NCBI GenBank assembly: GCA_009693885.1
Contig: SHWK01000010.1
Span: 1 to 16,806, forward strand
Source: Rickettsiales bacterium
Lineage (GTDB): Bacteria > Pseudomonadota > Alphaproteobacteria > Rickettsiales > UBA1997
DNA: 16,806 nucleotides
Reading direction: 5' to 3'
Part shown: positions 1-6,900 of the stretch, in pieces
Layout of the letters: each line of letters begins with the position of its first letter
How positions within the stretch are numbered: the first letter of the stretch is position 1
The notes under the pieces: generated by a model
The model's input: the letters and a program-made list of their open reading frames with translations, nothing else
The model's database searches: none
Told to the model about the DNA's origin: nothing
Program-made: the position numbers and the translations under genes

Positions 1-2
1 AA

Positions 3-149
3 GGCACCGAAATGGTTATGCCTGGCGATAACACCAAGCTTTCAGTAGAATTGATCTCTCCAATCGCAATGGAAGAAGGTCTCCGCTTCGCAATCCGTGA
101 AGGCGGTCGCACAGTGGGTGCTGGGGTTGTGGCTAAGATTATTAAGTAA
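3..149 (+). CDS. tuf: Elongation factor Tu, C-terminal end (partial)
   Basis: This is the last 48 codons of EF-Tu, the GTPase that delivers aminoacyl-tRNA to the ribosome; the gene begins outside the window. The visible part is domain 3. It shows the family's C-terminal signatures VMPGDN, the ELI.PIA segment and RFAIREGGRTVGAGVV, and ends AKIIK followed by TAA. Bases 1-2 belong to a cut codon. The position immediately upstream of tRNA-Trp, secE and nusG is the usual one for a tuf copy in Alphaproteobacteria and many other bacteria. Identification is certain; only the N-terminal GTPase domain cannot be assessed. Confidence 0.98.
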   Translation, partial: GTEMVMPGDNTKLSVELISPIAMEEGLRFAIREGGRTVGAGVVAKIIK

Positions 150-156
150 TTTTTGT

Positions 157-177
157 GGGCAGGCCTAAAATCTGCCC
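157..177 (+). other. Small hairpin after tuf
   Basis: A 6-bp stem, GGGCAG (157-162) with CTGCCC (172-177), encloses a 9-nt loop just past the tuf stop. No T-tract follows, so it is not a good intrinsic terminator. It may be a weak terminator or a 3'-end stabilising structure that lets transcription continue into the lipoprotein gene and tRNA-Trp. Confidence 0.35.
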
Positions 178-197
178 CCTAAGTAAAAATACTAAAC

Positions 198-443
198 ATG
201 AAAAAATTATTATTAGTTGCTTCTCTTTTAGTCCTAGCTAGTTGCCAAGATCTTAAAACTCACGGCAAATTCATTACCGAGCAAAAAGATGCTTGGATGG
301 ACGGCTACGGACCAGGTGGGCAGCCATATTACGAAGAAATTGATAGAAAATCAAAAGCAGATAGAGGTTTAGTTTACTGTCGCGCAAACGCCAAAGAAAA
401 CGGCACTGCCGCGCCTGTTTGCTATAAACCAAAATTTGAATAA
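198..443 (+). CDS. Small predicted lipoprotein, unrecognised
   Basis: The 81-aa product has a clear type II (lipoprotein) signal peptide: MKK, then a hydrophobic stretch, then the lipobox LASC with the lipidated cysteine at residue 16. Maturation would leave a 66-residue, polar, aromatic-rich lipoprotein. It contains two further cysteines (C61, C75) that could form a disulfide in the periplasm, and a Gly/Pro/Tyr-rich segment around residues 36-45. There is no lysine or aspartate at position +2 (the residue is Gln17), so outer-membrane sorting is plausible. I do not recognise a family. The gene has no obvious Shine-Dalgarno sequence and ends 6 nt before tRNA-Trp, so it probably lies on the same transcript, between tuf and the tRNA. 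The signal peptide supports it as a real gene; the function is unknown. Confidence 0.8.
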   Translation: MKKLLLVASLLVLASCQDLKTHGKFITEQKDAWMDGYGPGGQPYYEEIDRKSKADRGLVYCRANAKENGTAAPVCYKPKFE

Positions 444-449
444 ACGCAT

Positions 450-525
450 AGGAGCGTAGCTCAACTGGTAGAGTAGCGGTCTCCAAAACCGTTGGTTGGG
501 GGTTCGACTCCTCTCGCTCCTGCCA
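450..525 (+). tRNA. trnW: tRNA-Trp (anticodon CCA)
   Basis: A complete 76-nt cloverleaf is visible. The acceptor stem is AGGAGCG (450-456) with CGCTCCT (515-521), followed by discriminator G522 and an encoded CCA at 523-525. The D arm is GCTC/GAGT around a loop containing GG. The anticodon stem is GCGGT/ACCGT with loop CTCCAAA, whose anticodon at 483-485 is CCA (Trp). The variable loop has 5 nt. The T arm is GGGGG paired with CCTCT (one G-U near the middle, one at its base) around TTCGACT. A tRNA-Trp between tuf and secE is a widely conserved arrangement. Confidence 0.97.
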
Positions 526-571
526 CCCCCTTTCGCTATAGCGCAATCGGGCTTAATAGAATTATAAAATT

Positions 572-754
572 ATGATGTTGTTAAATTATTTTAGGGATAC
601 TGCTGACGAACTTAAAAAACTTCACACCCCTTCAAAAAAAGAAACCCATGTTACAACGATAACAATAATCATCACAATAATCGTCTTTTCTTCGGCGGTT
701 TTGTTGGCAGATTTTATTATAGCAAAAATAATGGGATTAATTTTCGGTTTGTAA
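572..754 (+). CDS. secE: Preprotein translocase subunit SecE
   Basis: The 60-aa product is the short, single-span form of SecE, which clamps SecY in the SecYEG inner-membrane channel. The amphipathic N-terminal helix carries the conserved ELKKL.TPSKKET stretch (about residues 13-25, equivalent to the ELKKV.WP motif). One transmembrane segment covers about residues 28-52. Two ATGs are adjacent (572 and 575) and the true start could be either. No good Shine-Dalgarno sequence is visible. The position before nusG is the near-universal secE-nusG order. Most bacteria outside Gammaproteobacteria have this compact form rather than the three-span E. coli protein. Confidence 0.93.
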   Translation: MMLLNYFRDTADELKKLHTPSKKETHVTTITIIITIIVFSSAVLLADFIIAKIMGLIFGL

Positions 755-824
755 ATGTACTAGCTTACTCGCATCACGAGATAGCGATAAATTATAAAAA
801 TAAGATCAAGAAATTTCTAAAAAA

Positions 825-1367
825 ATGGAAAACGCAACAAATCAAAAATGGTACATTCTAAATGTAATGGCCGGACAAGAAAACAAAATTGCCTCTGAAA
901 TCAAATCAATGATTTTGCGTGGCACTTTAGATAAAAATATCGTTGATGTTCTAGTGCCCTCAAAGCAAATCATGAAAATCAAAAAAGGCCAAAAAGTTCA
1001 AGAAACACAAAAGCTTTTCCCTGGATATGTTTTTATCAATGCCAATATCAATTCAGAAGCCTACAACGCATTAAATTCAATCCCAAAGGTTATTGGGTTC
1101 TTGGGTGGAAAAAACACCCCAGAGGCAGTATCTGATGCTAAAATGCAAGATATCCTTAAAACTTCAAGCGAGCAAACCGTCAGCAGCAAACATGTTATTT
1201 TTGAAGCGGGAGAAACTCTAAATGTGATTGAGGGTCCATTCGAATCTTTCTCAGGAGTTGTGGAAGATTTCGATGCAGAAAAACAAAAAGTCAAAATTTC
1301 GATCTTGATTTTTGGTCGCGCAACTTCAGTAGAGCTTGATATCAATCAAGTCGAAAAAGTCTTATAA
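825..1367 (+). CDS. nusG: Transcription termination/antitermination factor NusG
   Basis: The 180-aa product is the usual length for NusG, which binds the RNA polymerase clamp and links it to Rho or to the ribosome through S10. The N-terminal NGN domain starts with KWYILNVMAGQENKIA (residues 8-23) and includes the LFPGYVF signature at 64-70. The C-terminal KOW domain (about 126-180) has GE.LNVIEGPFE.F.G.V, followed by the strand pair ending in VEKVL. The start lies 70 nt after secE, and the upstream sequence is A-rich without a Shine-Dalgarno. The gene is followed by an AT-rich palindrome and then the promoter of the ribosomal-protein/rpo unit. Confidence 0.97.
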   Translation: MENATNQKWYILNVMAGQENKIASEIKSMILRGTLDKNIVDVLVPSKQIMKIKKGQKVQETQKLFPGYVFINANINSEAYNALNSIPKVIGFLGGKNTPEAVSDAKMQDILKTSSEQTVSSKHVIFEAGETLNVIEGPFESFSGVVEDFDAEKQKVKISILIFGRATSVELDINQVEKVL

Positions 1368-1381
1368 AATAGCTTAAAATC

Positions 1382-1420
1382 AGGGTTTTTTAAATATTTT
1401 TAAAATATTTAAAAAACCCT
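1382..1420 (+). terminator. 39-nt AT-rich perfect palindrome after nusG
   Basis: Positions 1382-1400 are perfectly complementary to 1402-1420 (19 bp around one base). Only the outer AGGG/CCCT pairs are GC; the rest is A/T tracts. Its position 14 nt past the nusG stop suggests an end structure for the secE-nusG transcript. The stem is atypically A/T rich for an intrinsic terminator, and the nearest T-run (1431-1437) is 10 nt further on. Because the -35 box of the next promoter begins 2 nt after it, the A/T core may also act as an UP element. Confidence 0.5.
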
Positions 1421-1421
1421 A

Positions 1422-1449
1422 TTGCAACTTATTTTTTTAAGAATATAAT
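1422..1449 (+). promoter_or_regulatory. Sigma70-type promoter for rplK operon
   Basis: The -35 box TTGCAA (1422-1427) is separated by 16 nt from a perfect -10 box TATAAT (1444-1449). Transcription would start near 1456, giving a leader of about 75 nt before rplK. It is the best promoter match noticed in the window, and it sits where the L11/L10/rpoBC transcription unit is expected to begin. An A/T-tract palindrome lies directly upstream in UP-element position. Confidence 0.65.
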
Positions 1450-1530
1450 TCTAGGCCCCAGAAAAAAACTTTAAAACAAAAAAGCTTCGTAAAAATTAAA
1501 AAAGATCTAACAAAATAAGAATTTCGAAAC

Positions 1531-1968
1531 ATGTCAAAAGCTAAAAAAGAAGTATTAGGTTTAATCAAATTGCAAGTGCCTTCAGGCAAAGCAAATCCAT
1601 CACCTCCAATCGGGCCCGCTTTAGGTCAAAAAGGTCTTAATATCATGGAATTCTGTAAGCAATTCAATGCTTTAAAATTCGAATATGATTTAGGCACTCC
1701 GATTCCAGTTACAATCACGGCTTACAAAGATAAAAGTTTTACTTTTATCACCAAAAATCCTCCAGTATCATTCTTGATCATGAAGGAAATTGGCTTGCCA
1801 AAAGGCTCTTCAAACCCAGGAAAAGAAACCGCTGGCAAAATTACAGTTGCTCAAATGCAAAATGTTGCCAAGAAAAAAATGGTTGATATGAACACCAGCG
1901 ATCTGAACGCCTGCGTTCAAATGGTTAGAGGTTCAGCAATTTCAATGGGTCTAGAAATAGTCGAATAA
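1531..1968 (+). CDS. rplK: 50S ribosomal protein L11
   Basis: The 145-aa product is L11, which with L10 and 23S rRNA helices 43/44 forms the GTPase-associated centre. The N-terminal domain shows KLQVPSGKANPSPPIGPALG followed by QKGLNIMEFC (residues 13-42), the most conserved block of the family. The rRNA-binding C-terminal domain shows ITVAQ at about 106-110 and ends in the conserved VRGSA.SMGLE.VE pattern. It is the first gene after the 1422-1449 promoter. The A-rich leader has no clear Shine-Dalgarno sequence. Confidence 0.98.
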   Translation: MSKAKKEVLGLIKLQVPSGKANPSPPIGPALGQKGLNIMEFCKQFNALKFEYDLGTPIPVTITAYKDKSFTFITKNPPVSFLIMKEIGLPKGSSNPGKETAGKITVAQMQNVAKKKMVDMNTSDLNACVQMVRGSAISMGLEIVE

Positions 1969-2027
1969 TTTTATAAAATAGGCGCGCCAAAAAGGTCGCC
2001 AAGATTTTTAATCAGGATATTTACAAA

Positions 2028-2747
2028 ATGGCAAACGAAAAAAAACTAGCAAAAAAATCTGCTAAAATCAAAAAAGAAAAAGTTCAAATCGTGAAATATT
2101 CTGCCGCAACTATTGAAGAAGCGGTTAAAAAAGTTCACGAACTTTCTTCAGCTAAAAAGCGCAAATTCTCAGAATCAGTTGATATTGCAATCACACTTGG
2201 TGTTGATGCAAAACAATCTGATCAATCAGTTCGTGCATCAGTTTTGTTGCCAAATGGTTCTGGCAAAAAAGTTAGAGTCGTGGTTATCACTACTGATGAA
2301 GCTAAAAAAGATGCCGCACTTAAAGCTGGCGCTGTTCTTGCTGGGTTTGATGATGTTGTGGCAAAAATCGAAGGCGGCTTTGTCGATTTTGATTCTTGCA
2401 TTGCAACTCCAGATATCATGGCAAAAATCAGCAAAATCGCAAAAATTCTTGGGCCACGCGGCCTAATGCCAAGCCCTAAAAATGGCACCGTTACAGCAGA
2501 TATCGCAAAAGCTGTTGATGAAGCCATCAAAGGTAAAGCAAGTTTCAAAAACGATAAAGCAGGGATTGTTCACTGCTTGGTCGGAAAAATCGAATTCAGC
2601 GCTGAAGCTTTGGTTGAAAATATCAAAGTTGTAGTAAAGGCTTTAAAAGATGCTAAACCAGAAGGTGTCAAAGGAAAATTCATCAAAAAGTTTTACCTTA
2701 ACACTACAATGGGGCCATCGGTTGAAGTTTCTGTCGACGCAGTTTAG
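2028..2747 (+). CDS. rplA: 50S ribosomal protein L1
   Basis: The 239-aa product (E. coli L1 is 234 aa) forms the L1 stalk that helps deacylated tRNA leave the E site; in many bacteria L1 also represses its own operon. The signature GPRGLMPSPKNGTV begins at about residue 142. The lysine-rich first 20 residues are a slight extension, as is common in Alphaproteobacteria. An AGGAT at 2014-2018 could serve as a distant ribosome-binding site. The gene follows rplK by 59 nt. Five nt past its stop lies a 42-bp perfect inverted repeat that separates it from rplJ. Confidence 0.98.
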   Translation: MANEKKLAKKSAKIKKEKVQIVKYSAATIEEAVKKVHELSSAKKRKFSESVDIAITLGVDAKQSDQSVRASVLLPNGSGKKVRVVVITTDEAKKDAALKAGAVLAGFDDVVAKIEGGFVDFDSCIATPDIMAKISKIAKILGPRGLMPSPKNGTVTADIAKAVDEAIKGKASFKNDKAGIVHCLVGKIEFSAEALVENIKVVVKALKDAKPEGVKGKFIKKFYLNTTMGPSVEVSVDAV

Positions 2748-2752
2748 ACTCA

Positions 2753-2863
2753 GTATTTTTGTGAGTTTATTTAGTTGATTTCCTATGATTTTGTGCGAAT
2801 GGATCGCAGATCCTCTGAGCAACAAAATCATAGGAAATCAACTAAATAAACTCACAAAAATAC
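2753..2863. repeat. Long palindromic element (hairpin 1), 42-bp perfect arms
   Basis: Positions 2753-2794 are the exact reverse complement of 2822-2863, with a 27-nt GC-rich loop (2795-2821, 15 of 27 G/C). The inner ends of the stem read ATTTTGT (2788-2794) and ACAAAAT (2822-2828), almost the same closing motif as the two hairpins downstream of rpoC. The loop can itself form small alternative stems: TGCGA/TCGCA, which borrows the last base of the left arm, or GGATC/GATCC. The element fills most of the rplA-rplJ spacer, inside the ribosomal-protein transcript. The RNA would be a long double strand and a likely RNase III substrate. I know no family to assign it to. Confidence 0.92.
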
Positions 2864-2934
2864 ACATATTAACCGCATAAATTTTTGTGTCGGCGCTTGT
2901 CGTCCCTCACTTCTGTTTAGATTAAAAAATATTT

Positions 2935-3435
2935 ATGGCAATTAACAAAACACAGAAATCAGAAATGATTTCTTCGCTAAAAGCTAGTCTAGCAAGCGCA
3001 CAATGTATGGTTGTAGTGCATTATCGTGGCATGAGCGGCAAACAATTATATAATCTTCGTGTTAGCTTAAAAGCAAAAGGTTGTGGCATGAAAATCGCCA
3101 AAAATACCTTAACAAATCTTGCTATTCAAGGCACAGAATTTGAAGCCGTAGCCGCACATTTAAAAGGACCAACAGCAATTCTTTATGCTAAAGACCCAGT
3201 GGCTCTAGCAAAGATCATAGCTGATACCAAAAAAGAAATCGAGCATTTGCAAGTAAAAGTGGGTTATCTAGATAAGGCTCTTATCTATGATAAAGATATC
3301 ACTAACTTAGCAAAACTTGGTTCTTTCGAAGAAGTGAGAGCTTCTTTCTTGGGCCTATTGGTTTCGGTACAATCAAATTTTGCGCGACTTTTGAAGGCTC
3401 CAGAGGCCGGTTTCGCAACTTTGAAAAAAGACTAA
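2935..3435 (+). CDS. rplJ: 50S ribosomal protein L10
   Basis: The 166-aa product (E. coli 165 aa) is the base of the L7/L12 stalk. The N-terminal rRNA-binding domain contains the family pattern VVVHYRGMSGKQLYNLR followed by K..G...KIAKNTL (about residues 26-60). The C-terminal helix that carries L12 dimers ends in SNFARLLKAP (about 147-156). The upstream 71 nt after hairpin 1 would hold the usual L10 autoregulatory leader; I could not identify its fold with confidence. The gene is followed 33 nt later by rplL, its stoichiometric partner. Confidence 0.97.
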   Translation: MAINKTQKSEMISSLKASLASAQCMVVVHYRGMSGKQLYNLRVSLKAKGCGMKIAKNTLTNLAIQGTEFEAVAAHLKGPTAILYAKDPVALAKIIADTKKEIEHLQVKVGYLDKALIYDKDITNLAKLGSFEEVRASFLGLLVSVQSNFARLLKAPEAGFATLKKD

Positions 3436-3468
3436 TTCTATTTTACTAACACTTAATATTTTTTAAAC

Positions 3469-3843
3469 ATGACTGCCAATCTAGAAAAACTTAGCGAAGA
3501 ATTATCAACATTAACAGTTCTTCAGCTTGCTGAATTAAGCAAAAAGCTTGAAGAAAAATGGGGCGTTTCTGCTGCTTCATTTGCTCCTGCTGGCGGTGGT
3601 GCAGCTGTAGCTGCTGCTCCTGTTGAAGTTCAAGACAAATTTGAAGTTGTTCTTACTGCTTTCGGCGAAAACAAAATCAACGTTATCAAAGAAGTCAGAG
3701 CAATCACTGGACTTGGCTTGAAAGAAGCTAAAGATCTAGTTGAAGCTGCTCCTAAAACAGTAAAAACAGATGTTTCTAAAGCTGACGCTGACGAAATCAA
3801 AAAGAAGCTTGAAGCAGCTGGTGCTAAAGTTGAATTGAAATAA
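3469..3843 (+). CDS. rplL: 50S ribosomal protein L7/L12
   Basis: The 124-aa product is the multimeric stalk protein that recruits translational GTPases. The N-terminal dimerisation helices span about residues 1-32 (LEKLSEELSTLTVLQLAELS). They are followed by an Ala/Gly/Pro hinge at about 33-54. The globular C-terminal domain (56-124) has FEVVLTAFGENKI, VIKEVRAITGLGLKEAK and VEAAPKTVK. Codon choice is strongly biased (GCT/GCA for Ala, GTT for Val), as expected for a very highly expressed gene. The start has A/T-rich upstream sequence and no Shine-Dalgarno. Confidence 0.98.
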   Translation: MTANLEKLSEELSTLTVLQLAELSKKLEEKWGVSAASFAPAGGGAAVAAAPVEVQDKFEVVLTAFGENKINVIKEVRAITGLGLKEAKDLVEAAPKTVKTDVSKADADEIKKKLEAAGAKVELK

Positions 3844-3862
3844 TCAATTCTTAATTATTTCG

Positions 3863-3909
3863 CCAAGTCTATTTAACTGGGTCTATTTTGGCCCGTTAAT
3901 TAGACTTGG
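3863..3909 (+). terminator. Hairpin between rplL and rpoB (attenuator/processing site)
   Basis: The arms CCAAGTCTATTTAAC (3863-3877) and GTTAATTAGACTTGG (3895-3909) pair with one internal mismatch. Inside them, GGGTC (3879-3883) pairs with GGCCC (3890-3894, including one G-U) around loop TATTTT. That is about 19 paired positions. T-rich but interrupted sequence follows (3911-3930). In E. coli the same spacer holds a partial terminator and an RNase III site that lower rpoBC output relative to L12; this position and strength suggest the same role here, by inference. Confidence 0.6.
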
Positions 3910-3930
3910 ATTTGGCATTTTTCCAGTTTT

Positions 3931-3958
3931 ATTCTTGCAAGCCATGGGGCGCAAGAAT
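3931..3958 (+). other. Second small hairpin upstream of rpoB
   Basis: ATTCTTGC (3931-3938) pairs with GCAAGAAT (3951-3958) around a 12-nt loop. It sits 18 nt before the rpoB Shine-Dalgarno. It has no T-run, so it is not a terminator on its own. Directly after it, GAATCA occurs twice (3955-3960, 3961-3966); each copy can pair with TGATTC (3989-3994), which covers part of the rpoB start codon. Confidence 0.4.
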
Positions 3959-3987
3959 CAGAATCAAACTAAATAGAGGGGTTTTTG

Positions 3988-6900
3988 GTGATTCAGAATC
4001 GTAGTTTTGATCAAGTTGTGCTTAGAAAAAGTTTCGGCACTAACAAAGATAAAGAGGCCATTCCTTACTTGGTTTCGTTGCAAAAAAATTCTTATGAGAA
4101 ATTTTTGCAAGCAAATGTTGATCCGAAAAAAAGACAAAATGTCGGCATTCAATCAGTATTTAATTCATTTTTTCCGCTTTCAGATTCGTCTGAACGCATT
4201 ACCGTTGAGTTTGTCGAATATTCTTTAGGCAAACCAAAATATGAATCTAGCGAGTGTCTTTCTGCGGGCAGAAGCTTCTCAATTCCTTTGCACGCGCAAT
4301 TGCGCCTGATCCTTTGGAACAAAGAAGAGGGTTCTGACATCAGAGAAATTCGTTCAATCAAAGAGCAAGAAGTTTATCTTTGCGATGTTCCTTTGATGAC
4401 GGAAACGGGCAGCTTCATTATCAATGGCGCAGAACGCGTTGTTGTTTCGCAAATGCGTAGAGCTCCTGGCGTTTTCTTCGATAGCGATAATGCTAAAATT
4501 TCTGACTCAAAATCTTACACGGCAAAAATCATTCCACATTTAGGCTCTTGGCTTGACATGGAATTTGACACCAAAGATGTCATGTATTTCCGCGTTGATA
4601 AAAAACGCAAAATTCCAGTTTCTTCATTGCTTCGCGCAATCGGAATGTCATCTGAAGACATCATTCGCACCTTCTACGGCGCGACTGAAATCACTCTTAC
4701 TAAAAAAGGTTGGGCAACTAAGTTTGATGGAGAAATCTTCATCGGCAAAAAAATGCCTTATGATTTGATCGATGCAGTAAGCGGCGAGGTGCGCGTCAAA
4801 GAAGGCGTAAAACTCAATCGCAAATCACTCGAAAAATTACAAAACGAAAAATTCACGAGCTATATTTTAAGTGATGAAATCTTGCCTGGATACATCATGG
4901 CGCAAGATTTAATCGATCCAGAAACGGGAGAATTGCTTCTTGAAGCTGGTGGAATCATCACTTCAGAAAGTCTCGAAGTTTTGAAAAAATTGAATTTCTC
5001 CAAAGTTTATATCGTAAATCCGAGCAAATCTGAGATGGGGCCTTATCTTTACAACACAATGTTGCTTGATAAAAACCAAAATCAAAAAGATGCGCTTTAT
5101 GATATTTACAAAGCGATCAAACTTGGTGAATCACCGTCTTCACTGGATGTGGCAAAAAATTATTTCGAGAATTTATTTTTCTCTGATGCGCGCTACAACT
5201 TATCCGATGTTGGTCGTATGAAAATGAACCACCGTCTTGGTCTAGAAATTGGCAAAGATGTGCTGCATTTGACTTATGACGATATCAAGAAAACCGTTAA
5301 GATTCTAAGCTTGACTAAGCATAATGATCTTAAAACAGATGATATCGATAACCTCGCAAACCGCCGTATTCGTGCTGTTGGAGAATTGGTAGAAAATCAA
5401 ATGCGCATCGGAATGGCGCGCGTTGAAAAATCTGTGATCGAAAAATTAAACTCGGTTGAAGTTGATACAATAATGCCGCAAAGCTTGATCAATTCTAAAC
5501 CGTTGATCACTGCGATCAAAGATTTCTTCGCTACTTCGCAGCTTTCACAATTTATGGATCAAACTAATCCACTTTCTGATATTACGCATAAGCGTCGCCT
5601 TTCAGCTTTGGGGCCTGGCGGTCTTACTCGTGAACGCGCAGGTTTTGAAGTTCGTGATGTGCATCCTACGCATTATGGCAGAATCTGTCCGATTGAAACG
5701 CCAGAAGGTCCGAATATCGGTTTGATTAACAGCTTGGCTACTTATGCGCGAGTTAACGATTTTGGTTTCATTGAAACCCCTTATTGTAAAGTGATTCACG
5801 GCAAAGTTACTGATGAAATTGTTTATTTATCGGCAATGAATGAAGTCAATCATGTGATCGCTCCTTCAACTGTTGAAGTTGATGCTAAAGGTGTTATCAA
5901 AGCTGATTTAGTGAATTGTCGCAAAAACGGTGAATTCGTAATGATGACCGCAGATAAAATCGATTATGCTGATGTTTCAACTAAGCAAATCATTTCAATT
6001 GCAACAACGCTAATTCCTTTCCTTGAGAATGATGATGCGAATCGTGCTTTGATGGGTTCAAACATGCAACGCCAAGCCGTGCCTCTAATGCGTCCAGATG
6101 CTCCTCTAGTGGGAACAGGAATGGAAGCAATTATTGCGCATGATTCTGGTGCAGTTGTAAAAAGCAAATTTGCTGGCGTCGTTAAATTTGTTGATGCCGC
6201 AAAAATTGTGATTGAATCAACTACCTCAGAAGGTTTGCCTCATATCGAAATTTACAATTTAGCAAAATATATCCGGACCAACCAAGATACTTGTATCAAT
6301 CAGCATCCAATGGTTGCGCTTGGTCAAGAAGTTAAGGCGGGACAAGTTCTTTCTGATGGTCACTCTATTGCCAATGGTGAAATTGCCCTCGGAAAAAACG
6401 TTCGCGTTGCTTTCATGCCTTGGAACGGCTACAACTTTGAAGATTCCATCATCATTTCTGAAAAATTAATTGCTGATGATACCTTCACTTCGATTCACAT
6501 TGAAGAGCTAGAAGTTGTTGCTCGCGATACTCGTTTAGGGCCCGAAGAAATCACTCGTGACATTCCAAATGTAAGCGAAGAGTCTTTGGCTAAGCTTGAT
6601 GAAGAAGGCATTATCCATATTGGCGCAGAAGTCAAAGCCGGAGATCTATTAGTTGGTAAAACTACGCCGAAAAGCGAAGCTCCAATGACTCCAGAAGAAA
6701 AACTTCTCCGCGTAATATTTGGTGAAAAAGCCTCTGACGTTAAAGATTCATCGCTCTACGCTCCTACTGGTATCGATGGCGTTGTAGTTGATGTTAAAGT
6801 CTTTTCACGCAAAGGTATCGAAAAAGATGAGCGTTCGATCTATATCGAAATGCAAGAAATTGAAACTCTATCTAAAGCGAAAAGCCTTAGAATTGGCTTC

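Noticed and set aside
274..546. Minus-strand 90-aa frame across the lipoprotein gene and tRNA-Trp
   Set aside because: It reads antisense through a complete tRNA; its product is tRNA-derived sequence and not a protein signature.
1981..2000. GGCGCGCC and nearby GGTCGCC between rplK and rplA as a terminator or L1-binding site
   Set aside because: Only a 4-bp stem can be formed with certainty and there is no T-run; it is too weak to call.
2643..2831. Minus-strand frame running through the rplA end and hairpin 1
   Set aside because: It arises from the left arm and loop of the palindrome plus the antisense of rplA; there is no start context or family resemblance.
2753..2863. Rickettsia palindromic element (RPE) of the known type
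   Set aside because: Known RPEs are imperfect palindromes often inserted in-frame within coding genes. This is a perfect 42-bp intergenic palindrome with no sequence similarity to an RPE that I can recall.
3985..3987. TTG as the rpoB start codon
   Set aside because: It would leave only 3 nt between GAGGGG and the start; the adjacent GTG at 3988 has better spacing. The proteins differ by one residue.
5511..5620. Possible rifampicin-resistance substitutions in RpoB
   Set aside because: The differences from E. coli in this region are conservative or at positions not tied to resistance; the key contact residues are unchanged.
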